From Clostridium sp. UBA6640 (GTDB taxonomy: Bacteria; Bacillota; Clostridia; Clostridiales; Clostridiaceae): a stretch of 15,263 nt of DNA. This document shows positions 1-5,836 of this stretch, one piece after another (positions within the stretch are counted from its first letter, which is position 1; the number at the start of each line of letters is the position of its first letter). The notes under the pieces are model-generated. The model saw nothing but the letters and a program-made list of their open reading frames with translations, was not told the origin of the DNA and did no database searches. A program made the translations under genes and the position numbers. The DNA lies in assembly GCF_002455975.1 (NCBI RefSeq), contig NZ_DKLM01000104.1:1-15263 (forward strand). Reading direction: 5' to 3'.

Positions 1-33
1 TTCCTTATAGCAGGCTTATTTGTTATGCAGTAA
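1..33 (+). CDS. possible C-terminal tail of an upstream gene (partial)
   Basis: Frame 1 from the window edge reads FLIAGLFVMQ and then TAA at 31-33. The ten residues are hydrophobic, as at the end of a membrane protein. Only ten codons are visible, so this may be a chance open frame. A 9-bp hairpin (arms 74-82 and 92-100) with a T-rich right arm follows and could be its terminator. No family can be assigned. Confidence 0.3.
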   Translation, partial: FLIAGLFVMQ

Positions 34-133
34 AATAAACAAACTTATACAATTTTAAAAGAGCGAGTAATTCTATGAAAAATTAAGCTATTTTTTCATA
101 ACTACTTAACAGATTCATAGATTTATATTATTT

Positions 134-334
134 AGAATTGACTATTTACAATGGGCAAATTACTTCAATTCACAATTCAAGATTCACAATTATGAAAATT
201 TCTCAGCAGAAGCTGAGAAATTTAGAAAGAAACTAGCAATTACATTGCTAGTGAAAAAGTTCATTAAAGAAATTATTGATTAAAACTAATTTCCACCATA
301 ATTGTCAATTCTCCATTTTCAATTCTCAATTGCA
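134..334. repeat. MITE-like palindromic repeat unit with two internal hairpins
   Basis: The ends are imperfect inverted repeats built from CAATTC/GAATTG words; the inner ends match best (CACAATTATG at 185-194 against CATAATTGT at 297-305). Between them lie a perfect 12-bp hairpin (arms 196-207 and 212-223, loop AGAA) and a 9-bp hairpin (arms 232-240 and 244-252). The interior has no credible open frame. This design suits a small non-autonomous palindromic element of the kind scattered in clostridial chromosomes. The outer left boundary is uncertain. The right end runs into the 3' end of the UPF0158 gene. Confidence 0.55.
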
Positions 335-793
335 TAACATTATACCATTCTCATTTAGCCAATTTATTAAATACTCAGTAAATCTCATATCTTTATAATC
401 ATAATATTCTTCAATAATATCATGATTGATTAATTCTATATTAAACTTATGTTCACTTTCTCCAATTAAAGATAATAGTTTAATTTTAAGCATCTCATCA
501 TTGATACTTGAAGCAAAATCTATCATCACTTCGTTAGCAAACTCACCTTCAATTAACGGTATATATATGTACTTATCTTCATTGTTATTTATTTCTCTTG
601 CTTCTTCTAATAAAGTTATCTGCCACTCTTCTAATTGATATAATTCTGTATCCTCCTCAATAGACTCCATAATATCTTTAGGAATATAACTTATATCACC
701 ATTTTCCGTATTTATAAAACTTTGCCCTGTTCCTCTTGTATCAAAAGAACTTAATTCTAATAATAATTCCATATCAATACTTAATTTTTTCAT
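326..793 (-). CDS. UPF0158 family protein
   Basis: This 155-residue acidic, soluble protein resembles the uncharacterised UPF0158 family. It opens MKKLSIDMELL, has a segment near residues 30-40 describing a conversion-like strand (NGDISYIPKDI), and ends in the typical helix with YKDMRFTEYLINWLNENGI. No enzymatic role is known for the family. The start is set by AGAGGT 6 nt upstream of the ATG. There is no signal peptide or membrane segment. An extended -10 promoter and a palindrome lie directly upstream. Family members commonly end near the NGI sequence; here the last codons (Cys, Asn, stop) fall inside the palindromic repeat at 134-334, so the repeat probably replaced the original 3' end without harming the core. 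Family assignment is from recognition of the pattern, not a search. Confidence 0.75.
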   Translation of the reverse strand: MKKLSIDMELLLELSSFDTRGTGQSFINTENGDISYIPKDIMESIEEDTELYQLEEWQITLLEEAREINNNEDKYIYIPLIEGEFANEVMIDFASSINDEMLKIKLLSLIGESEHKFNIELINHDIIEEYYDYKDMRFTEYLINWLNENGIMLCN

Positions 794-830
794 TATTACC
801 TCTTTTTCAGTATAAAACCAATATTAACAA

Positions 831-856
831 TTTATTGAAATTTTAATTTCAATAAA
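831..856. promoter_or_regulatory. perfect 12-bp inverted repeat at the expected transcription start of the UPF0158 gene
   Basis: TTTATTGAAATT at 831-842 is the exact reverse complement of 845-856, with a 2-nt centre. It sits immediately downstream, on the minus strand, of the TATAAT at 858-863, so it covers the predicted transcription start. It could be a repressor operator or a 5' RNA hairpin. The AT-rich composition lowers confidence. Confidence 0.4.
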
Positions 857-857
857 T

Positions 858-866
858 ATTATACCA
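858..866 (-). promoter_or_regulatory. extended -10 promoter for the UPF0158 gene
   Basis: On the minus strand TGG-TATAAT is read from 866 to 858, a consensus extended -10 (TGN-TATAAT). No good -35 is seen, as is common with extended -10 promoters. Transcription would start near 851, leaving a leader of about 58 nt. Confidence 0.5.
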
Positions 867-1040
867 TATAAAAATATAGATTAAAAATATAACATAAGAA
901 AAAATAGTTGAAGTTAAAAAAATAAAGTGCCTAATCAAATAAAATTAATATAATACTAGCCATTTATTCTCCAAGAATCCTTAAAGGAATATATATAAAT
1001 ATATAGAATAATACATAATAAAATTAAGGAGGACTGCATT

Positions 1041-1817
1041 ATGAATAAAGTTATTAAGACCATCAATGAACGTGTATCATTAAGAAAATACGAAGATAAA
1101 AAAATATCAAAGGATCACTTAGATATTATATTAAACTCTTCTATGAGAGCGCCAACTGCTGGAAATATGATGCTATATTCTATTTTAACTATTGAAAATG
1201 AAGATACTAAGAAGAAGCTTAGTATAAGTTGTGATAATCAACCATTTATTGCTAAAGCTCCATTAATTCTTATTTTTTTAGCTGACTTTCACAGAACTTA
1301 CAGATATTTTGATGTTAGTAAAGTTAAAGATTATTGTATTAAAAATAATAAAAAATATAGACTTCCTTCTGAAGGAGATCTATTTTTAGCAATTAATGAT
1401 GCAATTATTGCTGCTCAAAATGCTGTTATCTCTGCAGAATCTTTAGGGATTGGCTCTTGCTATATTGGTGATATTATGGAAAATTATGAGTTTCATAAAG
1501 AACTATTAAATCTCCCAAACTATACTTTCCCAATATGTATGTTAACATTAGGATACTATCCTCAAGATACGAAAAAAATATATCATAAAAGATTTGATAA
1601 AAAATATACGGTATATAGTGAAAAATATACTAATTTGAGTGATGATGATATTAAAGAGTGTTATAAAGAATGGGATAAAAACTTTATGCCAAATAATCCT
1701 TACAATGGGGAAAATACAGGACAAATACTCTATGCTCGTAAAACTAATGGAGATTTTTCTCTTGAAATGACCCGCTCTGTTCGTGAAGCATTAAAAAAAT
1801 GGAATGGAGAAATTTAA
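1041..1817 (+). CDS. nitroreductase family protein (FMN-dependent)
   Basis: This 258-residue protein fits the FMN-binding nitroreductase fold, which reduces nitro groups, quinones or flavins with NAD(P)H in the cytoplasm. Visible motifs are the N-terminal FMN-phosphate segment ERVSLRKY (10-17), APTAGN (37-42), the NQPFIAKAP segment (66-74), GIGSCYIGDI (136-145) and LTLGYYP (168-174). The length and the C-terminal tail with a basic helix (about 241-255) match the longer NfsA/FRP-like clostridial members. The start has AAGGAGG 8 nt upstream. It is monocistronic in appearance: a new promoter follows for the next gene and a divergent gene lies upstream. A TATAAT is present at 950-955 but without a convincing -35. 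The physiological substrate cannot be read from the sequence. Confidence 0.88.
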   Translation: MNKVIKTINERVSLRKYEDKKISKDHLDIILNSSMRAPTAGNMMLYSILTIENEDTKKKLSISCDNQPFIAKAPLILIFLADFHRTYRYFDVSKVKDYCIKNNKKYRLPSEGDLFLAINDAIIAAQNAVISAESLGIGSCYIGDIMENYEFHKELLNLPNYTFPICMLTLGYYPQDTKKIYHKRFDKKYTVYSEKYTNLSDDDIKECYKEWDKNFMPNNPYNGENTGQILYARKTNGDFSLEMTRSVREALKKWNGEI

Positions 1818-1826
1818 TATTATATA

Positions 1827-1854
1827 TTGATTTTTTTTTATCAAGTGATAAAAT
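1827..1854 (+). promoter_or_regulatory. sigma-A-like promoter of the ECF S-component gene
   Basis: TTGATT (1827-1832), a 16-nt spacer and TAAAAT (1849-1854) resemble the housekeeping consensus. Transcription would begin near 1861, exactly where the folded leader begins, which supports the call. Confidence 0.5.
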
Positions 1855-1860
1855 ACTATT

Positions 1861-1954
1861 GTCGGTATTCTTCGGAAACTGAACTAGTCTAATAATTTTT
1901 TTAATTAGACCCGAATTATATCCTTTTACGGAATAAGAATGGGAGGAATTTAAC
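1861..1954 (+). ncRNA. structured 5' leader of the ECF S-component gene (candidate cis-regulatory RNA)
   Basis: The roughly 94-nt leader contains nested complementary segments: GTCTAAT (1887-1893) with ATTAGAC (1904-1910); directly outside on the 3' side CCGAA (1911-1915) with TTCGG (1871-1875), leaving an 11-nt one-sided bulge at 1876-1886; and an outer helix TATTC (1866-1870) with GAATA (1931-1935) or, alternatively, ATTCTT (1867-1872) with AAGAAT (1935-1940). TCCT (1921-1924) can pair with the AGGA of the ribosome site (1944-1947). The two outer alternatives are mutually exclusive, as expected of a switch controlling translation. I do not recognise a known riboswitch class. Confidence 0.4.
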
Positions 1955-2557
1955 ATGGAAACAAATTTAAATCCAACAACAAGAAAAAAAACAAAATTAA
2001 CGGTGAGACAATTAGCTATTGTTGGTATGCTATCAGGAATTTCTATTTTTTTAGGAGTTTCTAAATTAGGTTTTATACCGTTACCTACAATGAAAGCTAC
2101 AATTATGCACTTACCTGTAATTATTGGTGCCATTATTGAAGGTCCAATCGTTGGAGCATTAATTGGCTTAATTTTTGGTATTTTTAGTATGGTTGATGCT
2201 TTTTCAAATCCAACAATAACATCTTTTTTATTCTATAATCCAATTATTGCAGTATTACCTAGAATTTTAATAGGTGTCGGTAGCTATTACATCTATCACC
2301 TATTCAATGTAAAGAAAGCTTCTTTAAGACTTTCAGTAACTGCAATTTGTGGTTCACTTATTAATACTTGTGGAGTACTTGGTTTTGCTTACTTATTTTA
2401 TGCTGAGAAATTATCTGAAGCATTAAATTTAGGAAGTACAAAAGCAGCAGGAATATTTTGTGCAACAACTGCCATGGCTAATGGTATTCCTGAAGCAATA
2501 CTTTCAGCAGTAATAGTAACACCTATTGTATTATCAGTAAGAAAATTAAAAAAATAA
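1955..2557 (+). CDS. ECF transporter S component, PanT-like
   Basis: This 200-residue hydrophobic protein is the substrate-binding membrane subunit of a group II ECF (energy-coupling factor) vitamin transporter. It has a short cytosolic basic start, about six membrane segments, and the block GFIPLPTMKATIMHLPVIIG (about 38-57), followed by IEGPIVGALIGLIFG, typical of the COG4684 subfamily proposed to take up pantothenate. The shared EcfA/EcfA'/EcfT module is not in this window, as usual for group II systems, where S components are scattered. The start has GGGAGGA 7 nt upstream. A promoter and folded leader precede it and a strong terminator follows. Substrate assignment is by subfamily resemblance only; another small vitamin or precursor is possible. 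Confidence 0.8.
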   Translation: METNLNPTTRKKTKLTVRQLAIVGMLSGISIFLGVSKLGFIPLPTMKATIMHLPVIIGAIIEGPIVGALIGLIFGIFSMVDAFSNPTITSFLFYNPIIAVLPRILIGVGSYYIYHLFNVKKASLRLSVTAICGSLINTCGVLGFAYLFYAEKLSEALNLGSTKAAGIFCATTAMANGIPEAILSAVIVTPIVLSVRKLKK

Positions 2558-2564
2558 GTACATT

Positions 2565-2600
2565 ACTCCTAGCCAAGTTTCTTACTTTGCTAGGAGTTTT
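2565..2600 (+). terminator. Rho-independent terminator after the ECF S-component gene
   Basis: A 9-bp stem ACTCCTAGC (2565-2573) / GCTAGGAGT (2589-2597) extends past one mismatch into AAGT/ACTT with a 5-nt loop, and ends in TTTT. It lies between the transporter stop and the peptidase start, so the peptidase depends on read-through or on its own promoter. Confidence 0.8.
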
Positions 2601-2626
2601 TAATATTTATAAAAGGCGGAATATGT

Positions 2627-3598
2627 ATGAAAGAAATAAAATTTGTAGATATAGATAACCTTAAAATTGGTCATGCTCAAAACTTTGAAGCTTCTACTGG
2701 ATGCACCGTAGTAATATGTGAAGAAGGGGCTACTGGAGGGGTCGCTGTTAGAGGTGGTGCTCCTGGAACTAGAGAAACTGATTTATTAAACCCAACAGAA
2801 ATGATTGAAAAAATTAATGCAGTGGTTTTAGCTGGAGGCAGTGCCTTTGGTTTAGACGCTTCTTCTGGTGTAATGGAATATTTAGAAGAAAAATCTCTTG
2901 GTTTTGACGTAGGAGTAGCAAAAGTTCCTATTGTCTGTAGTGCTGTATTATTTGATTTAGTCATTGGCAGTAGTAAAATTAGACCTGACAAAACTATGGG
3001 GTATGAAGCTTGCCTACATTCCGAAGCCAATAATGATGACTTACAAGGAAACATCGGCGCTGGAACTGGTGCAACTATAGGAAAGGTATTAGGACCAGAG
3101 TTTTCTATGAAAGGTGGTCTTGGATCTTATGCTATTCAAGTTGGTGATTTAAAAGTTGGTGCTATCGTAGCTGTTAATGCGCTTGGAGACATAATTAATC
3201 CTAATTCTGGTGAAATTATAGCTGGTGCCTTAAACTCTAGCAAAAATGGATTTATGAATACTGTAGATGTAATGATAAATCAATATCAAAGTAAGGTAAA
3301 TAGATTTAATGGAAATACCACTATAGGCTTAATTGGTACTAATGCAATTTTAACAAAATCAGAGGCAAATAAAATTGCTTCTATGTCACATAACGGTTTT
3401 GGAAAGACTATTAGACCTGCTCATACTATGTTTGATGGAGATACAATATTTACTATGGCTACTAATGTAGTGGAAGCTGATATGAACGTAGTAGGAATGC
3501 TTGCTACAGAGGTCATGGAGAAAGCAGTAATCAATGCTATCATAAATGCAAAATCATCCCATGGAATATTAGCTAAGTGCGATTTAAATAAAAATTAG
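2627..3598 (+). CDS. P1 family peptidase (DmpA/BapA-like, self-processing aminopeptidase)
   Basis: The 323-residue protein belongs to peptidase family S58 (P1): N-terminal-nucleophile enzymes that cut themselves into two chains and then remove N-terminal residues from short peptides or amides. The conserved glycine-rich segments VRGGAPGTRETD (41-52) and AVVLAGGSAFGLDA (65-78), the GAGTGATIGK loop (144-153) and the DGDTIFTMAT segment (270-279) are all present. The predicted self-cleavage site is Asn230|Thr231 in NGNTTIGL, making Thr231 the nucleophile. No signal peptide, so it is cytoplasmic. Start: AAGGCGG 8 nt upstream of the ATG. It follows the PanT-like gene by 69 nt. BapA-type members act on peptides with N-terminal beta-alanine, which is also a pantothenate building block; the actual substrate here is unknown. 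Confidence 0.87.
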   Translation: MKEIKFVDIDNLKIGHAQNFEASTGCTVVICEEGATGGVAVRGGAPGTRETDLLNPTEMIEKINAVVLAGGSAFGLDASSGVMEYLEEKSLGFDVGVAKVPIVCSAVLFDLVIGSSKIRPDKTMGYEACLHSEANNDDLQGNIGAGTGATIGKVLGPEFSMKGGLGSYAIQVGDLKVGAIVAVNALGDIINPNSGEIIAGALNSSKNGFMNTVDVMINQYQSKVNRFNGNTTIGLIGTNAILTKSEANKIASMSHNGFGKTIRPAHTMFDGDTIFTMATNVVEADMNVVGMLATEVMEKAVINAIINAKSSHGILAKCDLNKN

Positions 3599-3609
3599 AT
3601 TCATATGCA

Positions 3610-3640
3610 AAAAAGAAAAGTTTAAATAACTTTTCTTTTT
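3610..3640. terminator. terminator after the P1 peptidase gene
   Basis: A perfect 13-bp stem (3610-3622 with 3628-3640), loop TAAAT, whose right arm ends in TTTTT. Composition is A on the left and T on the right, so it could work in both directions. Confidence 0.75.
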
Positions 3641-3676
3641 AAAATATAATCTATCTATTACACTTATATAACTGTT

Positions 3677-3712
3677 CATAGAAAACCATGACTGTTGTCT
3701 TGGTTTTCTATG
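3677..3712 (-). terminator. hairpin at the 3' end of the yjfB-like gene
   Basis: CATAGAAAACCA (3677-3688) pairs perfectly with 3701-3712. The arm at 3701-3712 includes the stop codon of the minus-strand gene. The T tract after the stem on the minus strand is poor, so termination may be weak. Confidence 0.5.
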
Positions 3713-3881
3713 CTTTTACATCTAAACTATTGCCTAAATTAGGGTCAACAGCTTCTATCATTTTAATCATTCCATCCATATTTACATTAGAAGTTGTCAT
3801 TACTTTTTTCATCAATGCTAAACTCACTGCATTTTGAACTTTTCCTTGATTTAAAGCAATACTCATTGCACCTATATCCAT
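3708..3881 (-). CDS. yjfB: YjfB-like putative motility protein
   Basis: This small 57-residue protein (MDIGAMSIALNQGKVQNAVS, then a helix with ALMKKVMTT) matches the YjfB-like family, annotated as putative motility proteins; the molecular role is not established. An ATG 18 nt further upstream (3899) is in frame, but GGAGGA lies between the two ATGs, 6 nt before the one at 3881, so 3881 is the real start and the family motif MDI follows at once. It appears monocistronic, with no flagellar or chemotaxis genes in this window. A sequence resembling a sigma-D flagellar promoter lies upstream at 3913-3939, which would agree with a motility role. Confidence 0.8.
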   Translation of the reverse strand: MDIGAMSIALNQGKVQNAVSLALMKKVMTTSNVNMDGMIKMIEAVDPNLGNSLDVKA

Positions 3882-3912
3882 AATATCTCCTCCATTCATC
3901 TTTATATTTAAA

Positions 3913-3939
3913 TTATCGTATAAAGTCTATAATATTATA
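3913..3939 (-). promoter_or_regulatory. possible sigma-D-type promoter of the yjfB-like gene
   Basis: Read on the minus strand: TATA (3939-3936), 15 nt, TACGATAA (3920-3913). The sigma-D consensus is TAAA-N15-GCCGATAA, so the fit is 3 of 4 and 6 of 8 with ideal spacing. An overlapping perfect palindrome CTATAATATTATAG (3928-3941) also contains a TATAAT, so a housekeeping promoter is an alternative. Confidence 0.35.
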
Positions 3940-4288
3940 GGGCTCATTTAATTTAAAATTATAATAATTTTATAAAGATAGATTATTAAGTATAGATTAC
4001 TGACTTTTAACTTTTCTTATAAAATCTTAAATTAAGGCTATTCAGTGACTTTTTCAAACTTAATATTTTCAGTACTATCATTAGTAGTAATCTCAATTAT
4101 TTTACCTGAACTGTTATGATCTAAAAATAAAATTAATTTACGCATTTTCAAGCATTCAAAGTAATTAAAATAATAATAAAAAAGCATTTAAAATGTAAAC
4201 CGTGGCCATAGTATAGTCAAATAAAACGTGGATTACTAGGTGCAACTCCTAATAATCCTTTTCGCTTATAGCATCAATATGTTACAAT
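3940..4288. other. intergenic stretch with no intact gene
   Basis: I see no convincing gene. One minus-strand frame at 4038-4145 encodes 35 residues starting MRKLILFLD and ending in a Glu/Lys-rich tail; its composition is protein-like but it has no ribosome site, so it may be a gene remnant. A terminator-like hairpin at 4230-4258 is described separately. Confidence 0.5.
4230..4258. terminator. terminator-like hairpin downstream of the 4289-4478 pseudogene
   Basis: GGATTACTAGG (4230-4240) pairs with CCTAATAATCC (4248-4258) with one G-U wobble and a 7-nt loop. TTTT follows on the plus strand and CACGTTTTATTT on the minus strand. It sits 30 nt past the end of a decayed minus-strand gene, which fits a terminator. 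Confidence 0.55.
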
Positions 4289-4478
4289 TCAATAAATAAT
4301 TTTATAAACGAAATTATTTATAACATCAAAAGCTTTGTTATCTCCGTTCTCATTAGTAATTAATATAACACTATTCATACTATTGTTCATATCATCCATA
4401 GCACTTATAGTTAAATTCAAAGCCCGTGTAACTTGTTATCTGCTCAAACTCCCTAAAAGCTGTCGATACTGTTGTCAT
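4289..4478 (-). pseudogene. small unidentified gene broken by a +1 frameshift
   Basis: An ATG at 4478 with GAGGTGA 4 nt upstream starts MTTVSTAFREFEQITSYT and would stop after 28 residues. Removing one G from the GGG run near residue 19 (minus-strand ACGGGCTTTG) joins it to a frame continuing ALNLTISAMDDMNNSMNS and VILITNENGDNKAFDVINNF, to a TGA at 4291-4289; 62 residues in all. The continuous, protein-like composition after the correction is the evidence for a broken gene. I do not recognise the family. Its position next to phage and IS debris suggests accessory origin. Confidence 0.55.
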
Positions 4479-4502
4479 ATGCTCACCTCACTTTAACATA
4501 AT

Positions 4503-4530
4503 AAAAGCACTCCTATTAAAGAGTGCTTTT
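4503..4530 (-). terminator. terminator of the exported-protein gene
   Basis: AAAAGCACTC (4503-4512) pairs perfectly with GAGTGCTTTT (4521-4530). The hairpin lies just past the stop codon at 4533 and, on the minus strand, ends in TTTTATTATG. Confidence 0.7.
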
Positions 4531-4532
4531 TA

Positions 4533-5204
4533 TCACCTAATGACTAATTTATCATCACCTATTGTATATTTTGCCTTTCCATCTATATCATTCTTGAAAG
4601 GGTCTTCTCCTATTTTTACATTTTGACTTTTATCAAAAAAATGTATAGTGCTTAAATTTCCTTCATACTTTTCTTTATATTCTTTTATAATATCATTTAA
4701 TTCATTTTCATTTATATTTTCTACCAATACAAATAGTGTAGTTAAATAACCTTCAACTTTAAATATTTCTTCATTATAGTATGAACTCTTGTATGCTGTA
4801 GATTCTGAAAAATCTCCTACTGATTTATGGCCCCAAGCAGGTTGTTCAAGCCTTCTTGTTTTCACGTTTTGAATAGTATGCGTTCCTGGTTCCAAGTCTA
4901 TATCTATAGTTATTCTGTCTTGTTCTTTGTCATCTCCATTATTCTTATAAACTGTAAATAGCTTCCCTTTAAATGTCTGTTGTGTATTATTTTTAATAGT
5001 AAATCTAAACCATGAATGTTTTTCATCAGTTTTTAGAAACTCTCCAACTACTGACACTTCATCATTAGATACCTCGGTTTCTTCTTTATTAGATACTTCA
5101 ATTTGTTCTTTTTTATCCTCTTTGCTATTATTTTTCATTGCAGTCCATCCAACGACTCCCATACATAAAATTAATGTCAGTACTAATCCTAATATTTTTT
5201 TCAT
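4533..5204 (-). CDS. exported protein of unknown function with N-terminal membrane anchor
   Basis: The 223-residue product starts with a classic signal or anchor sequence (MKKILGLVLTLILCMGVVGW). Cys14 is preceded by LIL, lacking the small residue a lipobox needs at -1, so it is not a clear lipoprotein. Next comes a charged linker (about 24-50) containing EVSN twice, then a beta-rich domain (about 52-160: HSWFRFTIKNNTQQTFKG, PGTHTIQNVKTRR), reminiscent of extracellular immunoglobulin-like folds, and a C-terminal part with a helix (about 165-180) and a final strand. AAGGAGGAG lies 5 nt before the ATG. No family recognised. It is intact although its neighbours on both sides are decayed, suggesting selection or recent arrival. 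Confidence 0.75.
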   Translation of the reverse strand: MKKILGLVLTLILCMGVVGWTAMKNNSKEDKKEQIEVSNKEETEVSNDEVSVVGEFLKTDEKHSWFRFTIKNNTQQTFKGKLFTVYKNNGDDKEQDRITIDIDLEPGTHTIQNVKTRRLEQPAWGHKSVGDFSESTAYKSSYYNEEIFKVEGYLTTLFVLVENINENELNDIIKEYKEKYEGNLSTIHFFDKSQNVKIGEDPFKNDIDGKAKYTIGDDKLVIR

Positions 5205-5253
5205 AAATTCTCCTCCTTATCAAGCCATATTAATAATAGCAAGTTATTAGATA

Positions 5254-5355
5254 TTATTCAATATTATTACTTTTAACTTTATTCATGGTTTTCCTTCCAT
5301 TTTCCACATGCACATCTATTGAAGCATATATGGTTTTATATTTTGATTTAGCCAT
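5254..5355 (-). pseudogene. internally deleted copy of the MAKSKY small gene
   Basis: A 33-codon frame starts MAKSKY with AAGGTGA 4 nt upstream. The remainder (KTIYASIDVHVENGRKTMNK) matches the C-terminal part of the longer relative at 6393-6631 (RAYIYASIDLYIESEKKSTS), so about 45 middle residues are missing while the frame is kept. Its first codons and upstream region belong to the direct repeat 5338-5396 / 6614-6673. It might still be translated, but is most simply a deletion remnant. Confidence 0.6.
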
Positions 5356-5396
5356 GAGCTCACCTTCTTTTGTATATAAAAAAGAGCCCTTCTAAG
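5338..5396. repeat. direct repeat copy 1 (gene start plus upstream hairpin region)
   Basis: This ~60-bp stretch is about 90% identical to 6614-6673. Both copies contain the MAKSKY start codon, the ribosome site region (GAGCTCACCTTC / GAGCTCAACTTC on plus), an AT-rich spacer and a degenerate hairpin that resembles an ancestral phage-type terminator. A weaker third relative is at 6997-7041. Confidence 0.7.
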
Positions 5397-5484
5397 TAAA
5401 GTGTACCCTTTATCAAAGACATTTTAAAAAAAGAACTACTTTAACTAATAAGATGATCTCTATATTGAACAGGGGGCATCTTGT

Positions 5485-5735
5485 TTAAATTCCATTGGAT
5501 TTATAAGTGCTACGCCATCTACTTGCAGATGATTTAATTCTTTTCATGCCTAAAACATCTACTTTTAAGCCACATTCTTCAAATATCTGCCTTAGAAGTT
5601 TTCCTTTTTCATTCTCATCTATAAATATTTTTTTAATTCATTATTATATGTTATTCCTTTTTCACTTACGTTTTCTACATATTTATTTTTAGATAGTATA
5701 TCTATTTCTTCTTTTGAAAATAATCTATTACTCAT
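5485..5735 (-). pseudogene. frameshifted, truncated IS3-type transposase OrfA / HTH protein
   Basis: The ATG at 5735 has AGGAG 8 nt upstream and opens MSNRLFSKEEIDILSKNKYV, typical of clostridial IS3-like helix-turn-helix OrfA proteins. The frame stops after GITYNNELKKYL, but one missing base in the AAAAAAA run near 5642 restores the family sequence: ITY..EFKKIFIDENEKGKL, RQIFEECGLKVDVLGMKR, IKSSASRWRSTYKSNGI. A TAA at 5487-5485 then ends it well short of a full OrfA, and no DDE integrase partner (OrfB) follows. It is therefore dead. The hydrophobic residues that precede Met at 5735 in the same frame are read-through of a terminator hairpin and are not coding. Confidence 0.8.
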
Positions 5736-5760
5736 TATTTTAACTCCTAGTATAATTAAT

Positions 5761-5818
5761 TTAAAATACCCTATAAAGTAGACTTTTTTTATTGTCTGCT
5801 CTATAGGGTACATTTTAA
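5761..5818 (-). terminator. terminator after the glycine-loop protein gene
   Basis: ACCCTATA (5768-5775) pairs with TATAGGGT (5802-5809); inside, AGTAGAC (5777-5783) pairs with GTCTGCT (5794-5800) with one wobble; outer TTAAAAT/ATTTTAA flanks can add pairs. On the minus strand it begins about 20 nt after the stop at 5837 and ends with TATTTTAA. Confidence 0.65.
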
Positions 5819-5836
5819 TTCAGCAAGTGCTTTTAT

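Noticed and set aside
426..638. Plus-strand frame of 70 codons
   Set aside because: Antisense shadow of the UPF0158 gene.
1827..1853. Terminator for the nitroreductase gene (TTTTATCA/TGATAAAA hairpin)
   Set aside because: The T run precedes the hairpin instead of following it, and the loop is only 2 nt; a promoter explains the stretch better.
1861..1954. Known riboswitch (TPP, FMN, THF, cobalamin, preQ1, lysine, T-box) upstream of the ECF gene
   Set aside because: None of the conserved core words of these classes is present.
1744..2133. Minus-strand frame of 129 codons across the nitroreductase end and the ECF gene start
   Set aside because: Overlaps two well-supported plus-strand genes, the promoter and the leader; no ribosome site or family resemblance.
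2677..3054. Minus-strand frame of 125 codons
   Set aside because: Antisense shadow of the P1 peptidase gene with proline/serine-rich, shadow-like composition.
4533..5204. Lipoprotein call based on Cys14
   Set aside because: The preceding residues are LIL; a lipobox needs Gly, Ala or Ser directly before the cysteine.
5736..5813. N-terminal extension of the transposase fragment (Met at 5813)
   Set aside because: The extra codons are read through the terminator hairpin at 5761-5818, while the Met at 5735 has its own AGGAG site and starts the family sequence.
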